Assembly (NCBI GenBank): GCA_020638065.1
Contig: JACKJG010000010.1
Span: forward strand, 91,850-155,849
Length of the DNA: 64,000 bases
Source of the DNA: Hyphomicrobiaceae bacterium
Lineage (GTDB): Bacteria; Pseudomonadota; Alphaproteobacteria; Rhizobiales; Devosiaceae
Direction of reading: 5' to 3'
Shown: positions 7,871 to 16,478 of the stretch, one piece after another
How the letters are laid out: every line of letters begins with the position of its first letter
Numbering within the stretch: the stretch's first letter is position 1
The notes under the pieces: generated by a model
Database searches by the model: none
Seen by the model: the letters and a program-made list of their open reading frames with translations, nothing else
What the model was told of the DNA's origin: nothing
Translations under genes and position numbers: made by a program

Positions 7871-8287
7871 TTACCAGCTGCCGACGTTCGGCATGGATGC
7901 CCAGGGTTCGGCCGGATCGAGATGGCCGTCCTGGATGAGTTCAACCGAGATCCCGTCGGGCGATCGCACGAAGGCCATGTGCCCGTCACGGGGCGGCCGA
8001 TTGATGGGGACGCCCATGTCCAGCAGATTTTGGCAGAGCGCGTAAATGTCGTCCACGCGGTAGGCTAGGTGCCCGAAATTCCGGCCTCCGGAATAGGTTT
8101 CAGGGTCCCAGTTGAAAGTGAGTTCAACCTCGCCGCCCTGATCGCCAGGTGCCTTGAGAAAGACCAGAGTATAGCGGCCATTTTCGTTTTCATGTCGCCG
8201 GACTTCCTCAAGTCCAAGCCCGTCGCAATAAAATCTAAGGCTCTCGTCGATATCGGTGACGCGCACCATCGTATGCAGATATTTCAT
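7871..8287 (-). CDS. gloA: Glyoxalase I / VOC-fold lactoylglutathione lyase
   Basis: A 138-residue VOC-superfamily protein with two beta-alpha-beta-beta-beta modules. MKYLHTMVRVTDIDESLRFYCDGLGL is the first metal-binding His strand, VELTFNWDPETY carries the Glu ligand, FGHLAYRVDDIY the second His and ISVELIQ the last Glu. This H/E/H/E set is that of glyoxalase I, which isomerises the glutathione-methylglyoxal hemithioacetal to S-lactoylglutathione in the cytoplasm. ATG 8287 is preceded by GGAAGGA. Fused longer starts upstream lack similarity. It is divergent from the cold-shock protein gene at 8501 and has no operon partner. Confidence 0.9.
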   Translation of the reverse strand: MKYLHTMVRVTDIDESLRFYCDGLGLEEVRRHENENGRYTLVFLKAPGDQGGEVELTFNWDPETYSGGRNFGHLAYRVDDIYALCQNLLDMGVPINRPPRDGHMAFVRSPDGISVELIQDGHLDPAEPWASMPNVGSW

Positions 8288-8500
8288 CTTGTGATTCCTT
8301 CCTGGCTTTTCCCGCCGAGCATATTCAGGCCGGTTTGGAGCGGCAATCGCATCTTGCCGCTTGACGTGTGGCTGAGGTTCACGGCAACAATTGTTCTGCG
8401 CCATCTTAACATTCGTAAATGAATCGTTCAGAATGACGTTGGTGTGCGTTGCGAAGTGCCTGTTCGGGCTTCGTCTGAAAAAGTGAAGAGGCGGCGGAGT

Positions 8501-9121
8501 ATGGGGGCCAAATTCGATTCCAGCAAAAAGGCTGATGCCTCGCTGCGGAATTACCCGACCGATGAAGCGGACGCCACTTCTGCGCACTTCGCCGCAAGTG
8601 AAGCTGACTCCCTGGAAATTGCCGGTTCGATCAAGTGGTTCGACGTCGCCAAAGGCTACGGGTTCATCGTTCCCGACGATGGCAGCCCGGACGTATTGCT
8701 GCATGTGACCTGCCTGCGCCGCGATGGCTATCAAACAGCGTATGAAGGGTCGCGCATTGTCTGCGAGGCGCTCAACCGGCCCGGCGGATTGCAGGCCTAT
8801 CGAATCCTCTCGATGGACGAATCGACTGCAAAACATCCATCCCAGCAAGGTGCTCCGAGAACGCATGTCACCGTGGAAGCGACCAGCGGCCTCGATCGCA
8901 TGCAGGTCAAATGGTTCAACCGCGTCAAGGGTTTTGGATTCGTGACCCGTGGCGATGGCGAGCCCGATGTGTTCGTGCACATGGAAACATTGCGGCGTTT
9001 CGGCATGGCGGAACTCCGCCCTGGCCAATATGTTTTGGTCCGCTTTGGAGAGGGTCCAAAAGGCTTGATGGTGGCCGAAATCCGTCCCGATGGCTGGACG
9101 GATGGTCCATCGTCTCACTAA
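8501..9121 (+). CDS. Double cold-shock-domain protein
   Basis: A 206-residue protein with two cold-shock (OB-fold) domains. Domain 1 (about 44-100) reads GSIKWFDVAKGYGFIVPDD and DVLLHVT; domain 2 (about 130-190) reads MQVKWFNRVKGFGFVTRGDG and DVFVHME. In both, the RNP1 motif (KGYGFI/KGFGFV) and RNP2 motif are intact, so single-stranded nucleic-acid binding is expected; such proteins act as RNA chaperones. The first 40 residues are polar and low in complexity. I prefer ATG 8501 (MGAKFDSSKK), though the frame stays open upstream. The following gene encodes a DUF192 lipoprotein, an adjacency I recall from other rhizobial genomes. Confidence 0.9.
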   Translation: MGAKFDSSKKADASLRNYPTDEADATSAHFAASEADSLEIAGSIKWFDVAKGYGFIVPDDGSPDVLLHVTCLRRDGYQTAYEGSRIVCEALNRPGGLQAYRILSMDESTAKHPSQQGAPRTHVTVEATSGLDRMQVKWFNRVKGFGFVTRGDGEPDVFVHMETLRRFGMAELRPGQYVLVRFGEGPKGLMVAEIRPDGWTDGPSSH

Positions 9122-9149
9122 CCGAAAACCAGAATTCTGGAGGCCAGGC

Positions 9150-9608
9150 ATGACGCGGCTTTGGGGAATTCTGCTCGGTCTCTTTCTGTCAGCTTTCGTG
9201 GCCGGTTGTTCCGCAGATGATAGCCTGACGATCAAGACCGCCAAGGGTCAATTCCATTTCTCCGTCGAAATCGCCGACACACCAGAGCAGCAGGCGCAGG
9301 GGCTGATGTTCCGGCAGGAATTGGCGCCGGACCACGGCATGTTGTTTGACTTCCATCGCGAACGTGAAACGGCATTCTGGATGCGCAACACCTTCATCCC
9401 GCTCGATATGCTGTTCATTGCCAGCGACGGGACCATAAGGTCCATTCACGCAAACGCTCGGCCGCAGGACGACACGGCAATCCCGTCCGGCTTCCCGGTC
9501 CAATTTGTTCTGGAAATTCCAGGCGGTCGTGCTGCTGAAATCGGTGCAGTTCCTGGCGACAAGATATCCCACGTGAGAATAAGCAAATCGGAAAGCTCGC
9601 CCCAATGA
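9150..9608 (+). CDS. DUF192 lipoprotein
   Basis: A 152-residue protein with a lipoprotein signal (MTRLWGILLGLFLSAF, lipobox VAGC), so it is probably anchored to a membrane facing the periplasm. The mature domain is DUF192: FSVEIADTPEQQAQGLMFRQEL, HGMLFDF, ETAFWMRNTFIPLDMLFI and FVLEIPGGRAAEIGAVPGD are the diagnostic segments. The family's biochemical function is not established. ATG 9150 has a good TCTGGAGG ribosome site. The stop overlaps the ATG of the following ceramidase-family gene by four bases, implying translational coupling. Confidence 0.9.
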   Translation: MTRLWGILLGLFLSAFVAGCSADDSLTIKTAKGQFHFSVEIADTPEQQAQGLMFRQELAPDHGMLFDFHRERETAFWMRNTFIPLDMLFIASDGTIRSIHANARPQDDTAIPSGFPVQFVLEIPGGRAAEIGAVPGDKISHVRISKSESSPQ

Positions 9609-10309
9609 ACTGGTTCGAACCTATGGACATTTATTGCGAGCGCACCGATGCCAGTTTCTGGGCCGAACCGCTCAATGCATGGACAAACCTCTCGTTCATC
9701 GTGGCGGCGCTGGTCGGACTATGGCTTGCGGTGAGCATGCACCGTCTCACACTGGCCAACACGGTATTGATCGTGTTGGCAGCATCCATCGGCGTTGGTT
9801 CATTCCTGTTTCACACGTTCGCCAACCGTTGGTCCGACATTGCGGACGTCGTCCCGATCTGGACCTTCGTGGTGATCTACGTGCTGATTTCGCTGCGCGG
9901 ATTCTACCATTTGACCTGGCCCCGCGCACTCCGCAGCTTTGTCATCACGATCGCCGCAGTCGGCCTGGCATTTTATCTCATGCCGAGTTCGGTCGATTCC
10001 AACGCCTCGTTTCTCAATGGCTCGGAGCAATATGCGCCGGCCATCGTCGCCCTGATCATTTTCGGAATTACCCTGTCTGTGCGAAAGCACCCGGCTGCGT
10101 CCTACATCTGGGCGGGGTTGGGCATATTCATCGTTTCTCTCGCATTCCGGACGTTCGATAACGCCCTGTGCACGGCGCTTCCCTTTGGGACGCATTTCGG
10201 CTGGCACATCTTCAACGGTCTGCTGATCGGCACCTTGCTGATTGCGATCATCCGGCATGGTGTCCCGCCGGGGCGCGAAGCGGCTGACAGAACGGCGAGT
10301 CTGGTGTAA
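9605..10309 (+). CDS. Ceramidase-family (alkaline ceramidase-like) membrane hydrolase
   Basis: A 234-residue integral membrane protein with about seven hydrophobic segments. It has the ceramidase-family N-terminus DIYCERTDASFWAEPLNAWTN and the three zinc-site elements of the alkaline ceramidase / CREST superfamily: SFLFHT (His70), DIADVVP (Asp81) and HFGWH (His197, His201). Family members hydrolyse the amide bond of ceramides or related lipids, and the bacterial substrate is often unknown. It overlaps the DUF192 gene by 4 bp (ATGA) and is followed after a short gap by tRNA-Arg. Retention of all metal ligands argues for an active enzyme. Whether this organism makes sphingolipid or N-acyl lipid substrates cannot be told here. 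Confidence 0.88.
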   Translation: MNWFEPMDIYCERTDASFWAEPLNAWTNLSFIVAALVGLWLAVSMHRLTLANTVLIVLAASIGVGSFLFHTFANRWSDIADVVPIWTFVVIYVLISLRGFYHLTWPRALRSFVITIAAVGLAFYLMPSSVDSNASFLNGSEQYAPAIVALIIFGITLSVRKHPAASYIWAGLGIFIVSLAFRTFDNALCTALPFGTHFGWHIFNGLLIGTLLIAIIRHGVPPGREAADRTASLV

Positions 10310-10322
10310 GCGGGTCGCACGC

Positions 10323-10399
10323 GGCCCCGTAGCTCAGCTGGATAGAGCACCGGCCTTCTAAGCCGATGGTCGCAGGTTCGAATCCTGCCGGGGTCGCCA
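10323..10399 (+). tRNA. tRNA-Arg (anticodon TCT)
   Basis: 77-nt cloverleaf with acceptor GGCCCCG / CGGGGTC, D arm GCTCAGCTGGATAGAGC, anticodon loop CTTCTAA reading AGA/AGG, T arm GGTTCGAATCC and encoded CCA. The outermost anticodon-stem pair is a C-A mismatch (position 27-43). Confidence 0.94.
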
Positions 10400-10427
10400 G
10401 CATTTCGAGAAACCGGATTCAGACGCT

Positions 10428-11471
10428 TTATGTCTGCGTCGGCGCGATAGCCCGGACCGTTTGCCGTTCCACCAGTTCGCACGCCAGAACCACATGCGCG
10501 GTCTCGCCTTGCAGCCCGCCCTCGAGCATATCCATCAATAATTCCGCCGCGAGGCGGCCAAGCTGCTTGTGCTGCTGCCGGATCGTGGTCAGGGGAGGGG
10601 ACGATTGCGCCGCAAATGGAATATCGTCAAACCCCATCACCGAGACGTCATTTGGACAAGTGAGTCCGTGCGCGTGCAATTCGCTGATGAACCCGATTGC
10701 GATTTCATCTGCATCGCAAAATACGGCGCTTGGCTTGTCCGCCAGTTCAACGAAACGCCGCGCCGCATCATGGCCTGTCTGAAACCCGAACGGTCCCGCA
10801 TGCCGCCATTGCAGGCCAGGGTCGATGCCGTGGCGCTTGAGGGCTTTGGCATAACCGAGCCCACGCTGGCGGTTCAGAACGTTTTCCTCCGGCCCGGCGA
10901 CCCGCCCGATGTTGCGGTGGCCCATGCGCACGAGGTAGTCGATCGCCATCTCGACGCCGCCTTCATTGTCGCTGAGCACAGTGGGTAGCCCACCACCTTC
11001 GATCAGCTCGCAAACGTTGACGGTTGGAAAAGCGAGTTCCCGGTTCCCCACGCGCGCGGACCAATTGGATCGGGACGTACTTCCATCGAACAACAGAAGT
11101 CCATCGGCGCGGTTGGAATTGAAATACGACAGCAGACTGGCATCGTCCGAACTGTCTGGCCGGCGGTTGACGATCAGCACATCATAGCCGCGTTCCGTGC
11201 AAGCCCGTTCGATCGCGTCAACGATCGGACCGAAGAAGGAATTGCCGATATTGGGGAGGGCGACAAGCACGGTTTTGACCCGGCGGCGGCGCAAGGATTG
11301 TGCCGCCATGTTGGGTGTGAATCCAACGCTTTCAATCGCGTCAGTCACCCGTTCGCGCGTGCGCGCACGCACCATGTCCGGAGCGCTGAGCACCCGGCTG
11401 ACGGTTGCGGTCGACACACCAGCGATGCGCGCAACATCTTGAATTGTCGGTATTTTTTCAGTCATTGGCAT
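10428..11471 (-). CDS. LacI-family transcriptional regulator
   Basis: A 347-residue repressor. The N-terminal HTH reads TIQDVARIAGVSTATVSRVL (about 9-28), followed by the hinge helix region NMAAQSLRRRR. A periplasmic-binding-type effector domain follows, with VLVALPNIGNSFFGPIVDAIERA, a DGLLLFDG strand, GHRNIGRVAGP, the CDADEIAIGF segment and VMGFDDIPFAAQSSPPLTTIRQ. ATG 11471 has a strong GGAGGAGG site. The gene is divergent from the sugar transport and catabolic locus beginning at 11687. Two operator-like palindromes lie between them, so it most probably represses that locus until a sugar ligand binds. The ligand itself is not identifiable from sequence. Confidence 0.93.
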   Translation of the reverse strand: MPMTEKIPTIQDVARIAGVSTATVSRVLSAPDMVRARTRERVTDAIESVGFTPNMAAQSLRRRRVKTVLVALPNIGNSFFGPIVDAIERACTERGYDVLIVNRRPDSSDDASLLSYFNSNRADGLLLFDGSTSRSNWSARVGNRELAFPTVNVCELIEGGGLPTVLSDNEGGVEMAIDYLVRMGHRNIGRVAGPEENVLNRQRGLGYAKALKRHGIDPGLQWRHAGPFGFQTGHDAARRFVELADKPSAVFCDADEIAIGFISELHAHGLTCPNDVSVMGFDDIPFAAQSSPPLTTIRQQHKQLGRLAAELLMDMLEGGLQGETAHVVLACELVERQTVRAIAPTQT

Positions 11472-11555
11472 GACGCCTCCTCCCCAGGGCCAGCCATTGA
11501 GCTTTTAGGGTTATCCATGCCTCCGGTTTCGCGCAAGGGGAAAAGCCCGAAAAAT

Positions 11556-11569
11556 GAGAACGATTACAC
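11556..11569. promoter_or_regulatory. LacI-family operator half-palindrome 1
   Basis: TGAGAACGATTACA with a central CG step, related to the second site TGTAAACGATTACA at 11591-11604; the right half (ACGATTACA) is identical. Located between the divergent LacI gene and the binding-protein gene, 85 bp from the regulator's start. Confidence 0.6.
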
Positions 11570-11590
11570 TTGCCAACATGTCGCAGAGCC

Positions 11591-11604
11591 TGTAAACGAT
11601 TACA
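11591..11604. promoter_or_regulatory. LacI-family operator palindrome 2
   Basis: TGTAAACGATTACA is a near-perfect palindrome about a central CG, with one mismatched pair, typical of LacI-family operators. Its centre is 35 bp from that of the site at 11556-11569, and it lies just upstream of a TTGACC (11609-11614) that could be the -35 element of the transport operon. Paired sites may allow cooperative binding. Confidence 0.65.
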
Positions 11605-11686
11605 CAGCTTGACCCTGATCTGAACACAAACTGGGTGGGGCTTTTGCGTATCGCCTGTTGCGGTGCGAATGTTGGGAGGAAATCTT

Positions 11687-12922
11687 ATGAAGAAACTTGC
11701 GTTTGCCGCGCTCGCGGCAGGCCTTTTGTCTGCGACCGCAGCTTCTGCAACCGATCTCGAAGTTACCCACTGGTGGACTTCGGGCGGCGAGGCAGCCGCT
11801 GTGGCCGAATTCGCCAAAGCATTCGATAACGATGGCTACGGTGACCACTGGGTCGACGGTGCTATCGCCGGTTCCGGCGGTGTCGCGCGTCCGATCATGA
11901 TTTCGCGTATTACCGGCGGTGACCCGATGGGCGCCACCCAGTTCAACCACGGCCGTCAGGCTGAAGAACTGGTTCAGGCCGGCTTGATGCGTGATCTGAC
12001 CGATCTCGCTAATTCCGAACATTGGGCCGACGTTATTGCCGACAAGAAGCTGCTTGATGCTTGTACGCTTGACGGCAAGGTCTACTGCGTGCCGGTGAAC
12101 ATCCACTCCTGGCAGTGGATCTGGATCAACCGTCACGTCTACGAAGACAACGGTCTCGCTGTTCCGGCTGACTGGAATGAGTTCGTCGCGTCCGCACCGG
12201 CTCTCCGCGAAAAGGGCATCATCCCGCTCGCAATGGGCAACCAGCCCTGGCAGTCTTCGGGTGCTTTCGGCGTGATGGCTGTCGGTATCGCAGGCGTTGA
12301 CGCCTGGCTCAAGGTCAACCAGGACAAAGACGCTTCCGTCGCTGCAGGTCCGGAATACGCAAAGGTCTTCGAGGCTGCTGCGAATGCCCGTCTGCTGAGC
12401 GAAGGCTCGAACGTTCAGGACTGGAACCAGGCCACAAACCTCGTGATCACCGGCAAGGCTGCCGCGCAGATCATGGGTGACTGGGCACAGGGCGAGTTCC
12501 AGGTTGCCGGTCAGGTCGCTGGTGTCGACTATGACTGTCTGCCGGGTCTTGGCATCAACCCGATCGTTTCGACCGATGGTGATGCGTTCTACTTCCCGAA
12601 CCTGGATGACCCCGATCAGTCCGAGGCTCAGCTGCGTCTTGCGCACGTTCTGTTCGCTCCGGACACGCAGGTGGCCTTCAACCTGAAGAAGGGTTCCATG
12701 CCGATCCGCCTCGACGTTGATCTGAATGCAGCAAACGCCTGCATGAAGAAGGGCATCGAGCTGCTTCAGGCTGGCAAGATCCTGCCTTCGGGCAATCAGC
12801 TGCTGAGCCCGGATACTCAGGGCCAGATCGAAGATCTGATGACCGAATTCTGGTCGTCGACCGATCTGTCGGCTGCAGATGCGCAGGCACGTTACGCTGA
12901 AATCATCGCGAACGCTGACTAA
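11687..12922 (+). CDS. Sugar ABC transporter periplasmic binding protein
   Basis: A 411-residue family 1 solute-binding protein with a Sec signal peptide (MKKLAFAALAAGLLSATAASA). The mature start LEVTHWWTSGGEAAAVAEFAKAF, then AGSGGVARPIMISRI and IHSWQWIWINRHVYEDNGL, resemble glucose/mannose- and glucoside-type binding proteins. ATG 11687 has a GGGAGGA site, and the codon usage looks like that of a well-expressed gene. It is the first gene of a locus with two permeases, an ATPase, two isomerase/epimerases and two dehydrogenases. Two hairpins follow the gene, which may hold its mRNA level above that of the permeases. The ligand is likely a mono- or disaccharide or glycoside (inference). Confidence 0.92.
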   Translation: MKKLAFAALAAGLLSATAASATDLEVTHWWTSGGEAAAVAEFAKAFDNDGYGDHWVDGAIAGSGGVARPIMISRITGGDPMGATQFNHGRQAEELVQAGLMRDLTDLANSEHWADVIADKKLLDACTLDGKVYCVPVNIHSWQWIWINRHVYEDNGLAVPADWNEFVASAPALREKGIIPLAMGNQPWQSSGAFGVMAVGIAGVDAWLKVNQDKDASVAAGPEYAKVFEAAANARLLSEGSNVQDWNQATNLVITGKAAAQIMGDWAQGEFQVAGQVAGVDYDCLPGLGINPIVSTDGDAFYFPNLDDPDQSEAQLRLAHVLFAPDTQVAFNLKKGSMPIRLDVDLNAANACMKKGIELLQAGKILPSGNQLLSPDTQGQIEDLMTEFWSSTDLSAADAQARYAEIIANAD

Positions 12923-12937
12923 GCACCAAACAAGCTT

Positions 12938-12965
12938 CCGCCGGCCCGCTTGCGCGGGTCGGCGG
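12938..12965 (+). terminator. GC-rich hairpin after the binding-protein gene
   Basis: Arms CCGCCGGCCCGC (12938-12949) and GCGGGTCGGCGG (12954-12965) pair fully with one G-T wobble around a TTGC loop. No U tract follows, so it is more likely a 3'-stabilising or partial-stop structure than a full terminator. Confidence 0.5.
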
Positions 12966-12986
12966 TTGCGGTCTAGCCTGCGGGGC

Positions 12987-13006
12987 GTGCCGGCTTGATC
13001 CGGCAC
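12987..13006 (+). repeat. Second hairpin in the binding protein-permease gap
   Basis: GTGCCGG (12987-12993) and CCGGCAC (13000-13006) flank a 6-nt loop CTTGAT. Together with the hairpin at 12938 it fills the 128-bp gap before the first permease, where differential mRNA stability is usual in transporter operons. Confidence 0.5.
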
Positions 13007-13050
13007 ATAGCGGCCAATCCACAAAGAGCCGCCAAGGGGAGGAACATCAC

Positions 13051-14433
13051 ATGGCAGAATCCGCCGATTCCGGCATGGCTATCGCTGTCCCGACAAACGG
13101 TCGGAGCGGCAGTGAAAGGCTCTTTCTCACCTCTCTGTTCACGGGCATGGTCATCTGGTTGGGCCTTTCCCTGGGTCTGTCGGGGCTGTTTTCGGGCATG
13201 GGTGACGCTGGCACCTGGACAGTTCGGCTGCTACCCTGGGTTGCGCTGGCCATTTCGGCCCTTGCGCTGACGCGCGTCTTTTCCGAAGTCGGTGGCGGCC
13301 TCAAATTCTTCGGAAATCGCTTCCGTGCTCATGCGATCGGCTGGTTGATCATTGCGGCCATCCTGCTTTTCATCGCCATTGCCGGACAGCCTCTGCAATC
13401 CGTTTTCGATCTTCTCGGAAAGTCGGGCAAGATCATCGTACGTTTCTGCGGCGAGCACGGATATTTCTGGGCTGCATGCGCCATCCTGATTGCGCTGGGC
13501 CTTCTTGCCATCGGCGTGCGCGACCCGAGCGTCGCAGCACCGGGCAGGATGGAACGCACGTTTGTTCAGAAGCTGACCGCCAAGGTTGCGGCCATCCCCA
13601 TGGCGCTTGTGGCGATTGGCGTCTTCACCGGCGGCACGCTCTGGACCGTCGTGTTCTCCTTCACAAACTCCAAGCTTCTGCCAGTTACCAAATGGGTGGG
13701 TTTCGATCAGTACATCCGGCTGTGGGGCGAATCCCGCTGGATCATCTCGATCAAGAACCTTGCAATCTACGGCGTTTGCTCTCTGGTGCTATCGCTTGTA
13801 ATCGGTTTCATTCTGGCGGCTCTGCTCGACCAGAAGATCCGTTTCGAGAACACATTCCGCACCATTCTGCTCTATCCGTTCGCGCTGTCGTTCATCGTGA
13901 CCGGCCTTGTCTGGCAATGGGTTCTCAATCCGGATTTCGGCGTGCAGCAAGTGGTGCGCTCACTAGGTTGGTCAAACTTCGTTTTCGATCCGCTTTATGA
14001 TCAGAACATCGTTATCTTCGGCATCCTGATCGCGGGCCTGTGGCAGGGCACCGGGTTCATCATGTGCCTGATGCTCGCAGGTCTGCGCGGCATTGACGAG
14101 GATATCTGGAAGGCCGCACGCGTTGACGGCATCCCGATGTGGCGCACCTACATCTTCGTCGTTCTGCCGATGATGCGCCCGGTCCTGATCACGACGCTGG
14201 TGATCATCGCATCCGGCATCGTCAGGCTCTATGACCTCGTGGTCGCGCAAACGAGCGGCGGCCCGGGCATCGCGTCCGAAGTACCTGCAAAATACGTCTA
14301 CGACAAAATGTTCCTCGGCCAGAACCTGGCGCAGGGCTTCGCGGCTTCGACCATGATGCTCTTGTCCGTGTTCATCATTCTCGTGCCGTGGGCCTATCTC
14401 GAATTCGGTGGAGGGAAGAACAAGAATGACTGA
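13051..14433 (+). CDS. Sugar ABC transporter permease 1, with extra N-terminal membrane region
   Basis: A 460-residue inner-membrane permease of the binding-protein-dependent (MalF-like) family. The last 294 residues, from Met167 on, form the usual six-helix domain with the EAA loop (DIWKAARVDGIPMWRTYIF) that contacts the ATPase. Before it are about 165 residues with four further hydrophobic segments (about 25-45, 58-75, 93-113, 138-155). Most relatives are near 300 residues. The start ATG 13051 has AAGGGGAGGAA upstream, and no stop interrupts the frame, so the extension looks genuine. It overlaps the second permease gene by 8 bp. Its role is unknown; a MalF-like additional domain or regulatory contact are options. 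Confidence 0.92.
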   Translation: MAESADSGMAIAVPTNGRSGSERLFLTSLFTGMVIWLGLSLGLSGLFSGMGDAGTWTVRLLPWVALAISALALTRVFSEVGGGLKFFGNRFRAHAIGWLIIAAILLFIAIAGQPLQSVFDLLGKSGKIIVRFCGEHGYFWAACAILIALGLLAIGVRDPSVAAPGRMERTFVQKLTAKVAAIPMALVAIGVFTGGTLWTVVFSFTNSKLLPVTKWVGFDQYIRLWGESRWIISIKNLAIYGVCSLVLSLVIGFILAALLDQKIRFENTFRTILLYPFALSFIVTGLVWQWVLNPDFGVQQVVRSLGWSNFVFDPLYDQNIVIFGILIAGLWQGTGFIMCLMLAGLRGIDEDIWKAARVDGIPMWRTYIFVVLPMMRPVLITTLVIIASGIVRLYDLVVAQTSGGPGIASEVPAKYVYDKMFLGQNLAQGFAASTMMLLSVFIILVPWAYLEFGGGKNKND

Positions 14434-15325
14434 TACAACCCTCGCGTCAGGCCCCGCAGGGCCAAAGCCGAAACCGGCATTCTCGCGCCGTAACATCATC
14501 ATCTACGGTTCGCTGATCGTTATCTGTCTCTACTATCTCGTACCGCTCTACGTGATGATCGTGACGTCGCTGAAGGGCATGCCCGAGATCCGTCTGGGCA
14601 ACATTTTCTCGCCTCCGATGGAAATCACCTTCCAGCCCTGGGTCAAAGCCTGGGCGGAAGCTTGCACCGGCCTCAATTGCGACGGCCTGAGCCGCGGGTT
14701 CTGGAACTCCGTCAAGATTCTGGTGCCGTCAGTGATCGTTTCGATCATCATCGCCTCGGTCAACGGCTACGCGCTGGCCAACTGGCGGTTCAAGGGCGCC
14801 AACATCTTCTTCACGATCCTGATCTTCGGTTCGTTCATTCCCTACCAGGTGATGCTCTATCCGATCGTGATCATCCTGCGTGAAATCGGCCTCTATGGTT
14901 CGTTGACCGGTCTCGTCATCGTGCACACCATCTTCGGCATGCCGATCCTGACGCTTCTGTTCCGCAACTACTTTACCTCGGTGCCCGAAGAGCTATTCAA
15001 GGCTGCCCGTATCGACGGGGCAGGGTTCTGGGGAATCTATTTCCGTATCATGTTGCCCATGTCACTGCCGATCTTCGTTGTGGCCATGATCCTTCAGGTC
15101 ACCGGCATCTGGAACGACTTCCTGTTCGGCGTGGTCTACACCAAGCCCGACACCTACCCGATGACGGTTCAGCTCAATAACATCGTCAATTCGGTGCAGG
15201 GCGTGAAGGAATACAACGTCAACATGGCGGCCACCATCATCACCGGCCTCGTGCCGCTGACCGTCTACTTCATCTCCGGCAAACTTTTCGTGCGTGGCAT
15301 CGCCGCGGGCGCAGTCAAGGGATAA
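14426..15325 (+). CDS. Sugar ABC transporter permease 2
   Basis: A 299-residue MalG-like permease with six predicted membrane helices and the EAA loop at about 190-208 (ELFKAARIDGAGFWGIYFR). It pairs with permease 1 to form the transmembrane pore. ATG 14426 follows GGAGGGAAGAA and overlaps the end of the upstream permease by 8 bp, indicating translational coupling. The first 25 residues are a polar cytoplasmic tail rich in Pro and Lys. The ATPase gene follows within 6 bp. Confidence 0.93.
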   Translation: MTDTTLASGPAGPKPKPAFSRRNIIIYGSLIVICLYYLVPLYVMIVTSLKGMPEIRLGNIFSPPMEITFQPWVKAWAEACTGLNCDGLSRGFWNSVKILVPSVIVSIIIASVNGYALANWRFKGANIFFTILIFGSFIPYQVMLYPIVIILREIGLYGSLTGLVIVHTIFGMPILTLLFRNYFTSVPEELFKAARIDGAGFWGIYFRIMLPMSLPIFVVAMILQVTGIWNDFLFGVVYTKPDTYPMTVQLNNIVNSVQGVKEYNVNMAATIITGLVPLTVYFISGKLFVRGIAAGAVKG

Positions 15326-15331
15326 AAGCTC

Positions 15332-16420
<1,089 letters not shown>

Positions 16421-16478
16421 CAACGACTTTTCCCGCCGGCACCCCCGCCGGCGGCACACCATGATCAAGGAGGCCAAG

